A stretch of DNA of 64,000 bases, from NCBI GenBank assembly GCA_036417435.1, contig CM070904.1:58963408-59027407 (forward strand), written 5' to 3'. The stretch's first letter is position 1. The number at the start of each line of letters is the position of its first letter. The position numbers were made by a program, and so were the translations under genes. Positions 35,100-46,455 of this stretch are shown here, one piece after another. The notes beneath the pieces were generated by a model. That model was not told the origin of the DNA. It worked only from the letters and a program-made list of their open reading frames with translations, and searched no databases. Origin of the DNA: Inia geoffrensis (lineage: Eukaryota; Chordata; Mammalia; Artiodactyla; Iniidae).

Positions 35100-36110
35100 C
35101 TCCCCACCGCCACCCCGGGCAGCCTATGTACTCCAGTGATTTCAGCCATGAACTTTATGCTGATGTCTTTCAATTCTCCATGCCCAGGCCCACATTTTCA
35201 TGAGCTCCAAATCCCAAGTACTTCAAACTCCACATGTCAAAAATCAAGCTCATCCACCCACTGTGCTCTTATTTCTCAACTGATCTATCTCTACTGTTTC
35301 TTCATCTTCTCAGTCACCAAAATCTAGAAACCACAGAAACATCTTTGACATTTCATCTAGGCCCTTTCTTTCCACATATCTGATCTGCTAAGTTCTGCTC
35401 CTGAAACAACTCTCGAGTCTAGCCCTTTCTTTCCATTGTTATCGCTTCTTGACTAATTCAGGGGCTCACCTAGACCTGTACTGTACCAGTCTCCTAACTG
35501 GTCTATTAGCTACTGATTATTCTCTACTTTTCATATTTGTTCTAGAGAACTTTTTCAAAACATAGATCACAGCAAGCCATCACACTGAGTTAAAAATTAA
35601 CTTAAGTTTTAGCATGGCATTCAAGACCTTCCCAATTTGAGCCTAAGTTTATTTTGCAAACTTATATACTATCTTTCTCCCCCAAACCAAGAATAATGTA
35701 TCATTTCCTAAACAGATGGTACCATTTTAAACTTTTATGCCTTTGCTTAGGCTTCCTTTCTTCCTGGAACTTTCCTCACATCCCTTCTGGCCTTTTCTCT
35801 TCACCTTCCCTCTCTAGCATAACAATCTCTAATACCCAGATCCAATATCACCTCTTTGGTAAAATCATCCTTGATTTATCCAAATGAGAGCAAGTTGCTT
35901 CCTCTTCTATGGTGTTAAATCATTTTATTCATAACTGTTTTAATACCTCCATAATAATATGGTAGTGTATATTGTCTATTTACCCCCAAAACTTGTGAGT
36001 TCCCTGGGGAGAGCAACTGTCTTTTTTCAATCTTAGTATCCCATGCATGAAGCAAAACTCCTGGCACTTAGAAGATTTAGCAAATATTTGATGAAAGAAA
36101 AGAGTAGAAA
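35100..36110 (+). repeat. L2 LINE, about 1 kb
   Basis: Long ordered L2 match by eye: TTCTCAACTGATCTATCTC, AGTCTCCTAACTGGTCTATTA, CACAGCAAGCCATCACACTG, GCATTCAAGACCTTCCCAATT, TGCCTTTGCTTAGGCTTCC, TCTTTGGTAAAATCATCCTTG, GTGAGTTCCCTGGGGAGAGC and a CTTAGAAGATTTAGCAAATAT end. It is badly diverged, with no usable frame. Confidence 0.75.
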
Positions 36111-36355
36111 GCAAATTTAGAGAAACTAAACTAGAATCCACACAGTGAAATATTGTAGATGAGTACAGAAAGCAGTAAACTAAGGAAGCTAATCCTTGGT
36201 AGCTCCTATGAAAGATCTAACCTTCCCTTGCTAAATAACTTTTCTAAATATCTTATTCTGTTTCACTGTATGGAATTAAATGATAATGCGTCTGAATATA
36301 AGTATCTATTCTATTTTTTCATCAGCATTGTCAACAGAAATTTCTAGAGAGAGCT

Positions 36356-36546
36356 TTTTTTTTTTTTTTTTTGGTACATGGGCCTCTCACTGCTGTGGCC
36401 TTTCCCATTGCAGAGCACAGGCTCCGGGCGCACAGGCTCAGCGGCCACGGCTCACGGGCCCAGCCGCTCCGCGGCATGTGGGATCCTCCCAGACCGGGGC
36501 ACGAACCCGTGTCCCCTGCATCGGCAGGCGGACTCTCAACCACTGC
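36356..36546 (-). mobile_element. CHR SINE, short form, missing its first ~20 bases
   Basis: Reversed copy with T tail and normal body, but it stops at AACCACTGC and lacks the GGGCTTCCCTGGTGGC start. Target duplications AGAGAGAGCT at 36346-36355 and 36548-36557 bracket this shortened copy, so it was truncated when it inserted rather than deleted later. Confidence 0.93.
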
Positions 36547-36753
36547 GAGAGAGAGCTATTTTTACTAGGAACTGTGAACGCTTATTCAAAGGGCAGATCA
36601 TACATTGCATTTTTGGAAAACTACACCAAAAACTTAAGAAAACAGATTAGTTTTCTTACAGAATGCAGAAAATGTCATAAAATCTGGACATAGTCAAATA
36701 GAGTCATGTTCGATCATCAAAGGTTTGGAGGTAGCATTTAAAATCTGGTATAC

Positions 36754-37062
36754 ACACTACTATATATAAAGTAGATAACCAACAAGGACTTACTGTAAAG
36801 TACAAGGAACTATACTCAATATTTTGTAATAACTTATAAGGGAAAAGAATCTGAAAAAGAATATATATATATATATACATATATATGTATTGATATATAT
36901 ATATATATATACACACATATATATATATATAACTGAATCACTGTGTTGTACACCTGAAACTTACACTACATTGTAAATCAACCATACTAAAATTTAAAAA
37001 TAAAGATAAATAAAAATAAAAATGAAGGATGTTGGACACACTTGAAAAATAAATAAATAAAT
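36754..37062 (+). mobile_element. L1 3' end with possible 3' transduction
   Basis: L1 3' UTR blocks run in order: CACTACTATATATAAAGTAG, ATAACCAACAAGGACTTAC, a TA-rich tract, GAATCACTGTGTTGTACACC and CATTGTAAATCAACC. A first A-rich tail (36990-37020) is followed by non-L1 ATGAAGGATGTTGGACACAC, then a second AATAAATAAATA tail. Identical 14 bp repeats AAAATCTGGTATAC at 36740-36753 and 37063-37076 enclose everything. Confidence 0.93.
36861..36932. repeat. (TA)n-rich tract in L1 3' UTR
   Basis: TA units are interrupted by TACATATATATGTATTGA and ACACACAT. Confidence 0.9.
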
Positions 37063-37134
37063 AAAATCTGGTATACTCAATACTGGATTTCAAATGGTAT
37101 ACACAAATTCATGGAGTTGTTAAAACATATCTTA

Positions 37135-37265
37135 TTAGCCTGGCCAATGCATGTTAATCCTTTAAGTCTGTGGTGTGGTCCAGGAATCTGCATTTGTCAT
37201 GAGTACCTTTACTTGATTCTGATGCAGGTGGCCTAAGGAATACGTTTGAGAAACATTGATCTAGC
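37135..37265 (+). repeat. MER5-like hAT fragment
   Basis: TGTGGTGTGGTCCAGGAATCT, GCATTTGTCATGAGTACC, TTGATTCTGATGCAGGTGGCC and GTTTGAGAAACATTGATC follow MER5-type order, ending near the usual terminus. Confidence 0.65.
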
Positions 37266-38224
37266 CCCAAACCATCATTGCATGATGCCTCAACTTCATA
37301 AAAGTGGTAATTTATGTCAGGTCTAAGTCTCAAGCTCAGTTTTCAGTCTCTCATCTTACTACATTTCTAGGGGGCCTTCCTATTTGATCTTCATGTTGGC
37401 CCATTTGAAAATCTGCTATTGCTACCCACTTTTTGTTACTGTCATTTTTTTGGTTCAGTTTGGTCTCCCTCTACTGAACTACTGAAAGAAAGGACTAAAA
37501 AATATTTTAAAATTCTCATATTTAGCTGTATTCTCTTTCATTTCTTTCTTTACTTTTAGACATGAATGGGTTACCTCTTTGGAGAAAAGCCAAACCCAGC
37601 CCTAAATCCCAGAAAGATCCACAATCTCTATAACCTCAACTCTGCTGTTTTTTTTTATTTGCTTCTTCAGTCAATCTGTATGCACATAAACTTTTCCCAT
37701 CACACAACATCCATACTCCCCCCTCATAATTACAGACAGCGCTATCAACTAACTTTCATATCAGCACAGTGCAGCTGTGCAACACAACAGTTTATTAACA
37801 ACTGAATAGGTACATCAAACAATGTTGGAGGGGTAGGCAAAGAGAGGAACAAAGCTTTCACTCTCCTTTTGCGCTTTGTTAAAAAAACGACAGCTCAGCT
37901 GATAGTGTTTTCTGAAAACAGAGGGAGTCCTGATAGAGGGACAACTCCCATTCCCATCAGACCATCACAAGTGGTGATTTGGGACAGCTTTCCTTGCTGG
38001 GAATAGTTAGGGTATAAGGGCTCCTGACCCTGTCACTGCTGCTAATTTTAGGCATCATTCTGTCTGTTATATGTTCGTGACAGCATACGTCTCATCACTG
38101 TCTCCTGAGCTGAGCACACCGAACTTATTATATTATGATGGAGGTAATTCTTAAGAGGTCATTATCCCAATGAACAATTTTCACTCAATTTCTCTTTCTC
38201 ATCTTCAAGATAAACACTGTGGAG
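37266..38224. other. Unrecognised non-coding DNA
   Basis: No gene or repeat is recognised. The 79-codon open frame at 37566-37805 has no motif. Confidence 0.4.
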
Positions 38225-39180
38225 CTTGTTTATTATATATACATTGTTTTACTAATTAAAGTACTTCAAATATACAGAAGAGCATGGCAACAAAGAAAAC
38301 AGTCATGTACCCCCCACCCAATCTTAAACTCTTGACATTTTCCCAATATTGGCTTCAGAATTATTTTTAAGGAAGTAAAACATTACAAATAAAGTAAAGC
38401 TCTTTGCTTAACCTCCAATCCTTTTTTTTTTCTTTCTTCCCAGAGGTAATCATTTTCCCCAATCTTGATATATTTTATTCCCATTCACCTTTTTATTCTA
38501 TTACTACATATGTATGTATCTCAAATAAAAACTTCGCATGTTTTCAAACATCTCTACATATAATTCTGCTTTTTTCGCTCAATATTGTTCTGGGTATTTA
38601 TTTCTACTGATGCATATAGCTCAAGGCTATTCATATTAAATACTGTGTACTACCTCATTGTATATATTTCATTATCCATTTTTTTCTTAAATTATTTACA
38701 TAGTTTCAATATTACCAACTTTCTTGTATTGGTGGTGTCTCATTTTGTGTGTGTGTTAGAGTTTCTCTTGGACGTATTCAGTGCGTGCAGATGCTGTGTT
38801 GAATGATTAGCACAAATTCTAACCAACTAGATCCTTCCAGAGCAAATATTCTAATCTACACACCTAAAAACAGTGACCAAGAGTTCCTTGTGCTCTATGG
38901 TCTCACCACCACTTAAAATTGTCCAAATTTTAGATTTTGGTCAATGAGAACTGTCAATTTTACTGTTGTTTTAAGTACTGCAGTTGAGTTCAGTAGGTAG
39001 ATTGGCCATTTTTATTGCTTTTCTGTAAATTTCCTGTTTATCTCCCTTCCCTTCTTTTAAAAAAAGTTTATTTTTTTCATAAATTTGTTATGGTTTTCTA
39101 AATATTTTGGATGCTAATCTTTTGTCAGTTATGAGATGCAAATATCGTCTCGTAAATTGTTCTTGACTTTCACTATTTTT
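38225..39180 (-). mobile_element. Old L1 3' region fragments
   Basis: Reversed, diverged L1 blocks: CTTCAAATATACAGAAGAGC, CCCAGAGGTAATCATTTTCC, TTTCGCTCAATATTGTTCTGG, AACTGTCAATTTTACTG and TTTGGATGCTAATCTTTTGTC. Several deletions or separate pieces are likely. Confidence 0.6.
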
Positions 39181-39184
39181 AAGA

Positions 39185-39600
39185 CTATTTTTTTGGAGTG
39201 GTTTTAGTTTTATAGAAAAATAGCACAGAAAATACCGAGTTGCTATATACCTCACCTCCACCAACACAGTTTCCCCTATTATTAATCTCTTGCTCTACTG
39301 CGGTAAATTTGTTACAGTTGATGAACCAGTATTGACACAAACTAAAGTGTATCATTTACATTAGGGTTCACTCTTTGTGTTGTACATTCTATGGGTTTTG
39401 ACAAATGCATAATATCATGCACCCACCACTACAGTATCATATAGAATAATTTCACTGTTCTAATAATGCCATGTGCTCCACCTATTTATTCCTCCTCTCC
39501 TCTCTAACCCTGAATTCTTGGCAACCATGGATCTTTTTACTGTCTTCATAGTTTTGCTTTTTCCAGAATGTTATATCATTGGAATCATATAATATGTTCC
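39185..39600 (-). mobile_element. L1 3' UTR fragment
   Basis: GTTTTAGTTTTATAGAAAAAT, ACAGTTGATGAACCAGTATTG, ATTAGGGTTCACTCTTTGTG, TTGTACATTCTATGGG and CTTTTTCCAGAATGTTATATC are reversed L1 3' UTR blocks. The match ends at about 39600, where mid-ORF2 sequence starts. Confidence 0.7.
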
Positions 39601-41470
39601 AGCACCATTTGCTTAAAAGACTATCTTTTCTCCATTGAAATGCCTTCGCTCCTTGCCAAAGAATAATTGGCAGTATTTGTGTGAGTCTATTTCTGGGCTT
39701 CCTTCTGTTCCATTAATCTATTTATCTATTCTTTCACCAATACCACAGTGTCTTGGTCACTGCAGCCTTTATAGTAAGACTTGAAGTGGAGTAATGTCAA
39801 TCCTCCCACTTTCTCTTCTTCACTCTTACGTTGGCAATTTTGAGTGTTTTGTCTTTCTACATAAACTCTAGAATTAGTCTGTCAACATCTATGAAGTAGA
39901 TGCATGAGGTTTTTATTGTGATTGCACTGAATCTATAGATTTGAGTTGGGAATAAATAACATTTAATAAATTTGAATTTTCCTATCCATGAATATGGAAT
40001 ATCTCTCCATTTAGTTAGAGTTTCTTTGCTTTTATCAGAGTTTTGTAGTTTTTCTCATAGATCTGATACATATTTTGTTAGATTTATACCTAAGTATTTA
40101 ATTTTGGGGGATGCTAATGTAACTGCTACTGTGTTTTAATTTCAAATTACAACTGCTCATTGCTGGCATAAGTAAAATAATTGATTTTTGTATATTAACC
40201 TTGCATTCTGAAAATTTACAATAACTGCTTATTAGTTCCAAGAGTTTTTGGTTGGGTCTTTGGTGTCTTCTACATAAACAATCATATCATCTGCAAACAG
40301 AATGGTTTTATTCTTCCATTTCAATTTGTATACCTTTTACTTCCTTTTCTCATCTTACTGCATTAGCAAGAACTTCCAGTATGATGTTGAATACAAGTGG
40401 TGAGAAGGCATATCCTTGTCTTGTTCTTGACCTTAGGAAGAATGCATATAATTTCTCATCATTAAGTATGATGTTAGCTGGAGATTTTTTGGTAGATATT
40501 CTTTAACAAGTTGAGGAAGTGCTCCTCTATTTCTAGTTAGCTGAGGGATTTTATCATGAATGGGTGTTGGAGTATCCCAAATGCTTTATCTACATCTATT
40601 GATACGATCATATAATTTTTCTTTTTAGTCTCTCATTGTAATGGATTACATCAATTGAATACTGAACCAGTCTTACATACCTGGAATAAATCCCACTTGG
40701 TTGCGGTGTCTATTTTTGGTTTTATTTTGTACATTGTTGGATTCAGTTTTTATAAAGTATTTCTACATCTATGTTCATGAGAGATATTAGTCTGTAATTT
40801 TCCTTTCTTATATTATTTGTCTGCCTTTTATATTAGGGTAATGCATTGAGAGTGTTCCCTCTGCTTCAATTTCCTGGAAGAGATTATAGAGAATTGGCAT
40901 CATTTCTTCTTTAAATATTTGGTAGAATTCTCTGTGAAACCATCTGGGCCTAGTGCTTTCTGTTTTGGAAGGTTAATAATTGTTAATTCAATTTCTTTAA
41001 TAAATACAAGCCTATTCAGGTTACCTATTTATCTTTGTATGAATTTTTATAGATTTTGTTTTTCAAGGAATTTTTCCATTTCCTCTAAGTTATCAAATTT
41101 GTGGACATAGACTTGTTCATAACAGTCCTTTATTATTTATTTATTTATTTATTTTGGCCACACCTTGCGTCATGCAGGATCTTAGTTCCCCAACCAGGGA
41201 TCAAACCTTTGACCCCTGCAGTGGAAGCATGGAGTCTTAACCACTGGACAGCCAGGGAAGTCCCCCCTTTATTTTCCTTTTAATGTCCATGGAATCAGTA
41301 GTGGTGGCTCCTCTTTCATTTGTGGTATTGGTAATTTGATATTAGTAATTATTAATTTTTTTCTTGGTTAGCATGGCTAGAGGTTTACCAATGATATTGA
41401 TCCTTTCGAAAGGAGTGTATCAGTAATAGTATTAATTCTTCTAGTTCAATTACAATTACACATTAATATC
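39601..41470 (-). mobile_element. L1 ORF2 fragment, dead
   Basis: Reversed ORF2 sequence: CAGCACCATTTGCTTAAAAG, TCTATTTCTGGGCTTCC, CTGTTCCATTAATCTATTTA, CACTGAATCTATAGATTTG, TACATAAACAATCATATCATC, TGCATTAGCAAGAACTTCC and GTGAAACCATCTGGGCCTAG. There are many stops in the coding direction. A CHR-1 SINE interrupts it at 41135-41265. Confidence 0.8.
41135..41265 (-). mobile_element. CHR-1-type SINE
   Basis: Reversed short SINE: GGCCACACCTTGCGTCATGC, GGATCTTAGTTCCCCAACC, AGGGATCAAACCTTTGACC (B-box side), GTCTTAACCACTGGACAGCC, AGGGAAGTCCC, with a TTTA-rich tail at its plus-strand left. CCTTTATT repeats (41127-41134 and 41266-41273) flank it. It is a different, probably older subfamily than the other SINEs here. 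Confidence 0.9.
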
Positions 41471-41944
41471 CTGTGACCTAAAAACTAAAGTATAAAGATA
41501 ACGAGCCCCAATGCACCTTGTATAAAATAGTCTGGGAAAGGGAGAGTTGAAGGGAGAGGAAAACTTAAATACATACAAATACATTTATAAGAAAGAACCC
41601 ATTATCATCATTCTCATTCTCATTCTGCAATTACCCATGGGGCCATAGTTAGTATTTAAAACTTTATTCCTCCTCTTCTTCATGCTTTCTTTGCTTTCAG
41701 CCAATACCTCAGTTGATTTACATTCTTGACCTGATGGTTTTACCTAACCATTTACTCTGGAAATGTCTTTGCCATTAAAGGTAGTCCCAGTATTGGATTA
41801 CTGTAAACATCCATTAATTTCCTTGATGACTATTAGTAGATACCTCAGAGAAATCCCTGGGTTCATGATATACTCCTTTCTGCCCCACTACATAGCAACT
41901 GCTAGATTTCCCCTTGATAATCAAAATCAGTCTTCCCATCTGTA
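41471..41944. other. Unrecognised non-coding DNA
   Basis: No family is recognised. Confidence 0.4.
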
Positions 41945-42258
41945 GTGGTTTTTAAGTGTCTGCAAATTCTTCCTCTAAATGGTGGAGTCTAATTCCGTCT
42001 AACGGGCTGGCTTTAGTGGCCCACTTTTATGAATAGAATGTTGCACAAATGACATACAGATTTGAAGTGTAATACAGCTTCCACCTGAATTTCAGCTCTG
42101 AGTCTTTGAGCCATATTAGCTGATATTGAGTAGAGCAGAGACAGATGTCCCAGCTGAGCCCTGCTCAAATTTCAGATTTGAGAGCAAAATAAATGTTGTC
42201 GTTTTTATACTACTAAATTTTCGGATGGTTTATTACTCAGTAACAGAGGACATATTTC
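41945..42258 (+). mobile_element. MaLR LTR, 5' copy
   Basis: Starts TGTAGTGGTTTTTAAGTGTC. It has ATGGTGGAGTCTAATTCCGTC, GAGCCCTGCTCAAATTTCAG, ATTTGAGAGCAAAATAAATG (poly(A) signal) and ends near ATTACTCAGTAACAGAGGAC. The same LTR type recurs at 43740-44233 on the same strand. Confidence 0.7.
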
Positions 42259-43739
42259 GGTACTTGGAAGTAGGTTGCTGTCATAACACAAATTAAAAAT
42301 ATGTGGCAGTGGCTTTGGAATTGATTATGAGTGGGATCTGGAAGGACCAGGAAGGTAATGTTAGCAAAAGCTTAAGCACCTTGAAGAGACCGTTAGCAGA
42401 AGACTGATGGCCTATGAAAGGTCTGTTGGTGAAGGCTTAACAGAAAGTGAGGAGAACGTTATTGCAGGCTGGGAAAAAGGAGTCTCTTTCTCTGTGATGG
42501 TGGAAAGTTTAGCAATACTGTCACCTGCAGTAATATGGAAAATAGAAAAAATGCTCAGTGAAATGGCTGCCTTTAACTAAGGATAATTTTAGGCATAGTA
42601 TTTAAGGTGTTTCCTGGCTTCTTCTAGCTGCCTATATAAAATGTTGGAAGAAGGAGAGATAAGCTGAAAAAAGAAATGTTAAGGAGCCAAAATTTGCTTC
42701 ATTTGAATATCAAAAACAAACTGTTTTTTTATTCCCAGTCTTTACACATGGCAAACAATGCTAAATTAAAAAAATTAACTTCTGGGTAGATATGAAATCC
42801 AGGTTCCTGTCAGGAATATTGTCTAAGATTTAAGACTAGGGCATGAGTTTAAAACCCTTTGATACAAACTGGAAAAGACTTAATTTGGTACCTCAAACAG
42901 ACAAAAGTTCCTCTAATAATATAACAGGCATGCCTCACAGATTTTTTTCTAATAATAAATGGAACTTCTAAGAATCTTAAAGGTGCTGTCACACAACAGC
43001 CTCATAGCAAGCCCAATTTAAAGAAAGACTCATCTCCATGAGATTTAAAAGTATGACTTTTACTACTGGAATGAAGTCAATAAGGCTCAAGTAAAGTCAC
43101 GAAGAATTTAAGAAAATTGTTTTGGTAGAAACACGACCAACTTGGACTGAGACAGTACAAAATTAAAAGAAGCCTTTGGTCCCTGAACTACAGGGAAATG
43201 TTGGAGAATCTACTTAGCTACAAACACTGGCAATTTCTTATGGGAAAGGAACAATGCTCAGAGGTGGACCGAGAGTACAGAGGGTAGAGTTTTTAGCCAT
43301 GGAGAATCATTCCCAGTCATTGGAACACAGGTCTAACCAAAATTATGGAAATTTGTGCCTGGCTGGATTCCAGAATTACTGTCGACTAGAAACTCTTGAG
43401 TATCTCTCACTTCCCTCCATTTTGAACAGGAAGGTTTATAGAAGCTATCTTATCTATGTCCAGCCATTGTATATTGGACGTGTGAAGGGCAGAACACTTG
43501 TCTCTAGTTTACAGGTCTTTATATCAAGAAGAACTGTACTGAAGGAGCTGTACTTGAAGAACCACAAGCAAGAAGACTTATCTGGGTCTGGTTTAGATGA
43601 TGAAGTTCTAGACCTAATATCAAGCCTTAATGTCATAAAAGATGAAAATTTGGGAGAGAACTGGGGAGGGGCGGATGTATTTTGCATGTGGGAAGAATGT
43701 AAATAATTGGTGGAGAGAGGGTCGACTTTGATCATTTAA
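42259..43739 (+). mobile_element. MaLR internal region, decayed
   Basis: Lies between two same-strand LTRs. Blocks such as GTGGCAGTGGCTTTGGAATTG, CCTATGAAAGGTCTGTTGG, TTCCTGGCTTCTTCTAGCTGC, GCCTGGCTGGATTCCAGAATT, TGAACAGGAAGGTTTATAG and TTTTGCATGTGGGAAGAATG are the usual markers of MLT1/MST-type internal sequence. MaLRs do not carry their own retroviral genes. One 150-codon frame (43254-43706) is open but has no domain I recognise. Confidence 0.7.
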
Positions 43740-44233
43740 AAATGCCCTCAAGTTCCTCTGGCAGTCTTCCCATCAAATGGTCGAGTCTAATTCTTCTCTT
43801 GAACTTGGGCCAGCCTTAGTCACTTATATTTAACAACTAGGATGTGGTAGAAGTGAACTTACATGTTTTCCAAAGCAAGGTTAGAAAAGGCAATACAGTT
43901 TTCACCGGGTGTTCTCTCGGGATATCTAACCTGTTGAAACCCTGCCATCACGCTGTGAGAAAGCCAAGCAACAACATGGAAAAGCCACATAGAGATATTC
44001 TAATCCCAGACCCAGCTGAGGTACCAGCCCACAGCCAGCATCAACCACCAGACATATGAGTGATTGAGCTTTCGGATGATTCCAGCCCCCAAACTTGGAA
44101 CATCTCTGAGTGGAGCAGAGATAAAATGCCTCCACTGAGCCTGAACAATTGAAGGCTTTTGACCAAATGTGATATTATTGTTTCTTCCATTCACAAGTTT
44201 TGGAGTGACATTACACTGTAATACGTAACCCAA
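43740..44233 (+). mobile_element. MaLR LTR, 3' copy
   Basis: AATGGTCGAGTCTAATTCTTC, GAACTTGGGCCAGCCTTAG, CACGCTGTGAGAAAGCCAAG, CATAGAGATATTCTAATCCC, AAATGTGATATTATTGTTTC and AAGTTTTGGAGTGACATTAC are MLT1-like LTR blocks. It is longer than the 5' LTR, which appears internally deleted. Confidence 0.7.
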
Positions 44234-44544
44234 GCACCAGGAAATATAGCAACCCTGTTCTTTGCCAGTTGATTCCTTGGCAGAGGAGTCTCAGCTTTCA
44301 GTTCAATGTGACCATTATTATGCATTCTGGTGGAAACATTCCTTCCATGTTAACGATGACTTCTAAACTAGCAGCAACGAAGCTTAGAGATAGGAAGCCA
44401 GTTGTTTTCTAGTGTACTATTAGGTGTAATCAGTGCTATTCCTACTTCCACCCTTTGGTTATTGGGCTCATGTACCCTGGTAATGTAAGAAAGGCATCAT
44501 CTATTTGTTGATGGCACAAAATATGAATTGCATCTTAAGGAACT

Positions 44545-44740
44545 AGAGTTGCCAGATTTAGCAATGAAAAATATAGGATGCCGAATTAAATCTGAATTTC
44601 ACATAAACAAAGAATTCTTCTTAACATAAGCTTGTCCCATGCAACATTTGGTGTATCCTTATACTAAAAAACTTATTTGTCATCTGATATTCAAATTTAA
44701 CTGGGTGTCCTATATTTTATCTGAGAACTCTATGTATAAA
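44545..44740. mobile_element. Palindromic MITE-like DNA element
   Basis: The left arm TTGCCAGATTTAGCAATG ... AGGATGCCGAATTAAATCTG is roughly the reverse complement of the right arm CAAATTTAACTGGGTGTCC ... TATTTTATCTGAGAAC. This is the long imperfect hairpin of a common mammalian MITE. I do not name the family. Confidence 0.65.
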
Positions 44741-45602
44741 AAATCCCCAACTTCACAAAACTACCCCCTGGCTATTACAACAGTTTATAAAGCCAACAGC
44801 TCTGGACAATGAGGTACATGTTACATGTAGTGAAATCTATCAATATATGCCCACTACCTTCTTTTACTATGAAATGAATTATTAGTCAAAATAATATTGT
44901 AAAATATATTTGGCAGAGAATAAGGCATTCAGTAAGTAGGTTGATGGAGATGAACTCGAGAGAAGAATTGTGAGTAGTCAAAGGAAAATCTTATTTGGGA
45001 ATGTTTATTCTAGTAAAGGTAAATAACTTCCTTTGGATGACAGTTCGAGTCCAGTTTAATAACACTGCCTTTAGGCTGGCTGATCTCCCTGGGCTATGGC
45101 TCCGTATCAGCAGCTCAAGAAGAACCTCAAAGCACAAGTAAACTGAGAATAGTTTGCTCAGACACACTGCACGTACTCATGCTGCACTGTGTCCTCGCCT
45201 TCAAATAAATCCTAGGCCCTCAAAAAGTACACTGAAAAAAGAGAAATACTTAGCCTAGCTTAAAGATGGTACCATCCAGAGTGGACTATGGTAACATTAT
45301 AGCCCCACACAGGATTGCCTCGAGGGGCAGCTGGGGAGGGAAAGCCTCTAAGGTCCCAAGTTAAAGTAGTACTTCTAGTTGTCCTTTTTTTTTTAGAAAC
45401 TATGTGGATAAGAGGTATGGATTATACAGATTTGTGCACAGACAGTGGCTAACAGTTTGTCTAGAGGGTCAGGGACTTCAAATGAATAAGACTTCTAGAT
45501 GAGAAGGTTTCTGTTAAGAAAGTGTGAAGAAGTATGTGGATGTTTCTATGAAAAAGGCTCTTAATGATCAGCTAGAGAAGCAACTATTTTGTGAATATTA
45601 TT
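44741..45602. other. Mostly unrecognised; part may be an old ERV-type internal repeat
   Basis: The part at 45250-45600 (AAAGATGGTACCATCCAGAG, GGGGCAGCTGGGGAGGGAAAG, GAAAGTGTGAAGAAGTATGTG) gives the impression of an interspersed element, but I cannot assign it and see no intact frame. Confidence 0.3.
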
Positions 45603-45612
45603 TAGCCTCTTT

Positions 45613-45809
45613 TTTTTTGTTTTTGCGGTACGCGGGCCTCTGTGGCCTCTCCCGTTGCGGAGCACAGGCACCGGACACGCAGGCTCAGTGGCCATGGCTC
45701 ACAGGTCCAGCCGCTCTGCAGCATGTGGGATCCTCTCAGACCGGGGCACAAACCCACGTCCCCTGCATCGGCAGGCAGACTCTCAACCACTGAGTCACCA
45801 GGGAAGCCC
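45613..45809 (-). mobile_element. CHR SINE, short form
   Basis: Reversed copy with GCGGTACGCGGGCCTCTG, CCTCTCCCGTTGCGGAGC, B-box side, and CACCAGGGAAGCCC. A small deletion removes the usual CACTGTTG after CCTCT. Target duplications TAGCCTCTTT at 45603-45612 and 45810-45819. Confidence 0.95.
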
Positions 45810-45819
45810 TAGCCTCTTT

Positions 45820-46339
45820 CTTATGACCCCTTAGCGCTTTCTCCCTTGCTTGAGCAAGGATGAATAAAGTAGCAAATTTGCAGATATAAGGAGATATATT
45901 GTTGTATTAGAGCAGTTTTAGGCAGTGGTTAACAAACCAATCCCCAAATTTACAATGGCTCAAACATAATGAAAATGTATTTGTCATGGTCACCACCATC
46001 CAGGGCACATTTTTCTGGTAGGTAGGTGGCTCAGTCCCATGAAAGACTTCCATGCTTACTGAAATGTATGCTTTTTCTAGTGAATATGTAAGAGAATATG
46101 GTCAGGGCAGTCTATTTAAACAGCAACAGAATGCTGTAGTTACCAAGCAAATAGAGAATCAAATATTGCCTAGAGTCCTACAAAATTGTTATTCAGTAGG
46201 AATGACACTTTGAAAATTATTTTTGACATGTTTTGAGTCTTCTAATCTTTTCAAATATCCCATCAATGACTACAGTATTTGAAATTATTTCTAGAACACT
46301 GAGAGGTTGATAACTATTGGCATAAATATGAGTGATTTG
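45820..46339. other. Unrecognised non-coding DNA
   Basis: No family is recognised. Confidence 0.4.
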
Positions 46340-46455
46340 TTGTCATGCCCATCTTATCTGCTAAACTGTTCACTCCCCTAGAACAGTAAAAATTTTGTCT
46401 TTGACTCCCAGTTCTTCATATAGTGCCTAATAAAGTGAAGGTTCAGTGGAATTTA
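46340..46455 (+). repeat. L2 3' end fragment
   Basis: TAAACTGTTCACTCCCCTAGA, AATTTTGTCTTTGACTCCC and CATATAGTGCCTAATAAAGTG follow L2 3' end order. Confidence 0.55.

Noticed and set aside
41471..41944. Considered as additional L1 sequence next to 39.6-41.47 kb
   Set aside because: No L1 block could be matched by eye, so it is left unassigned.
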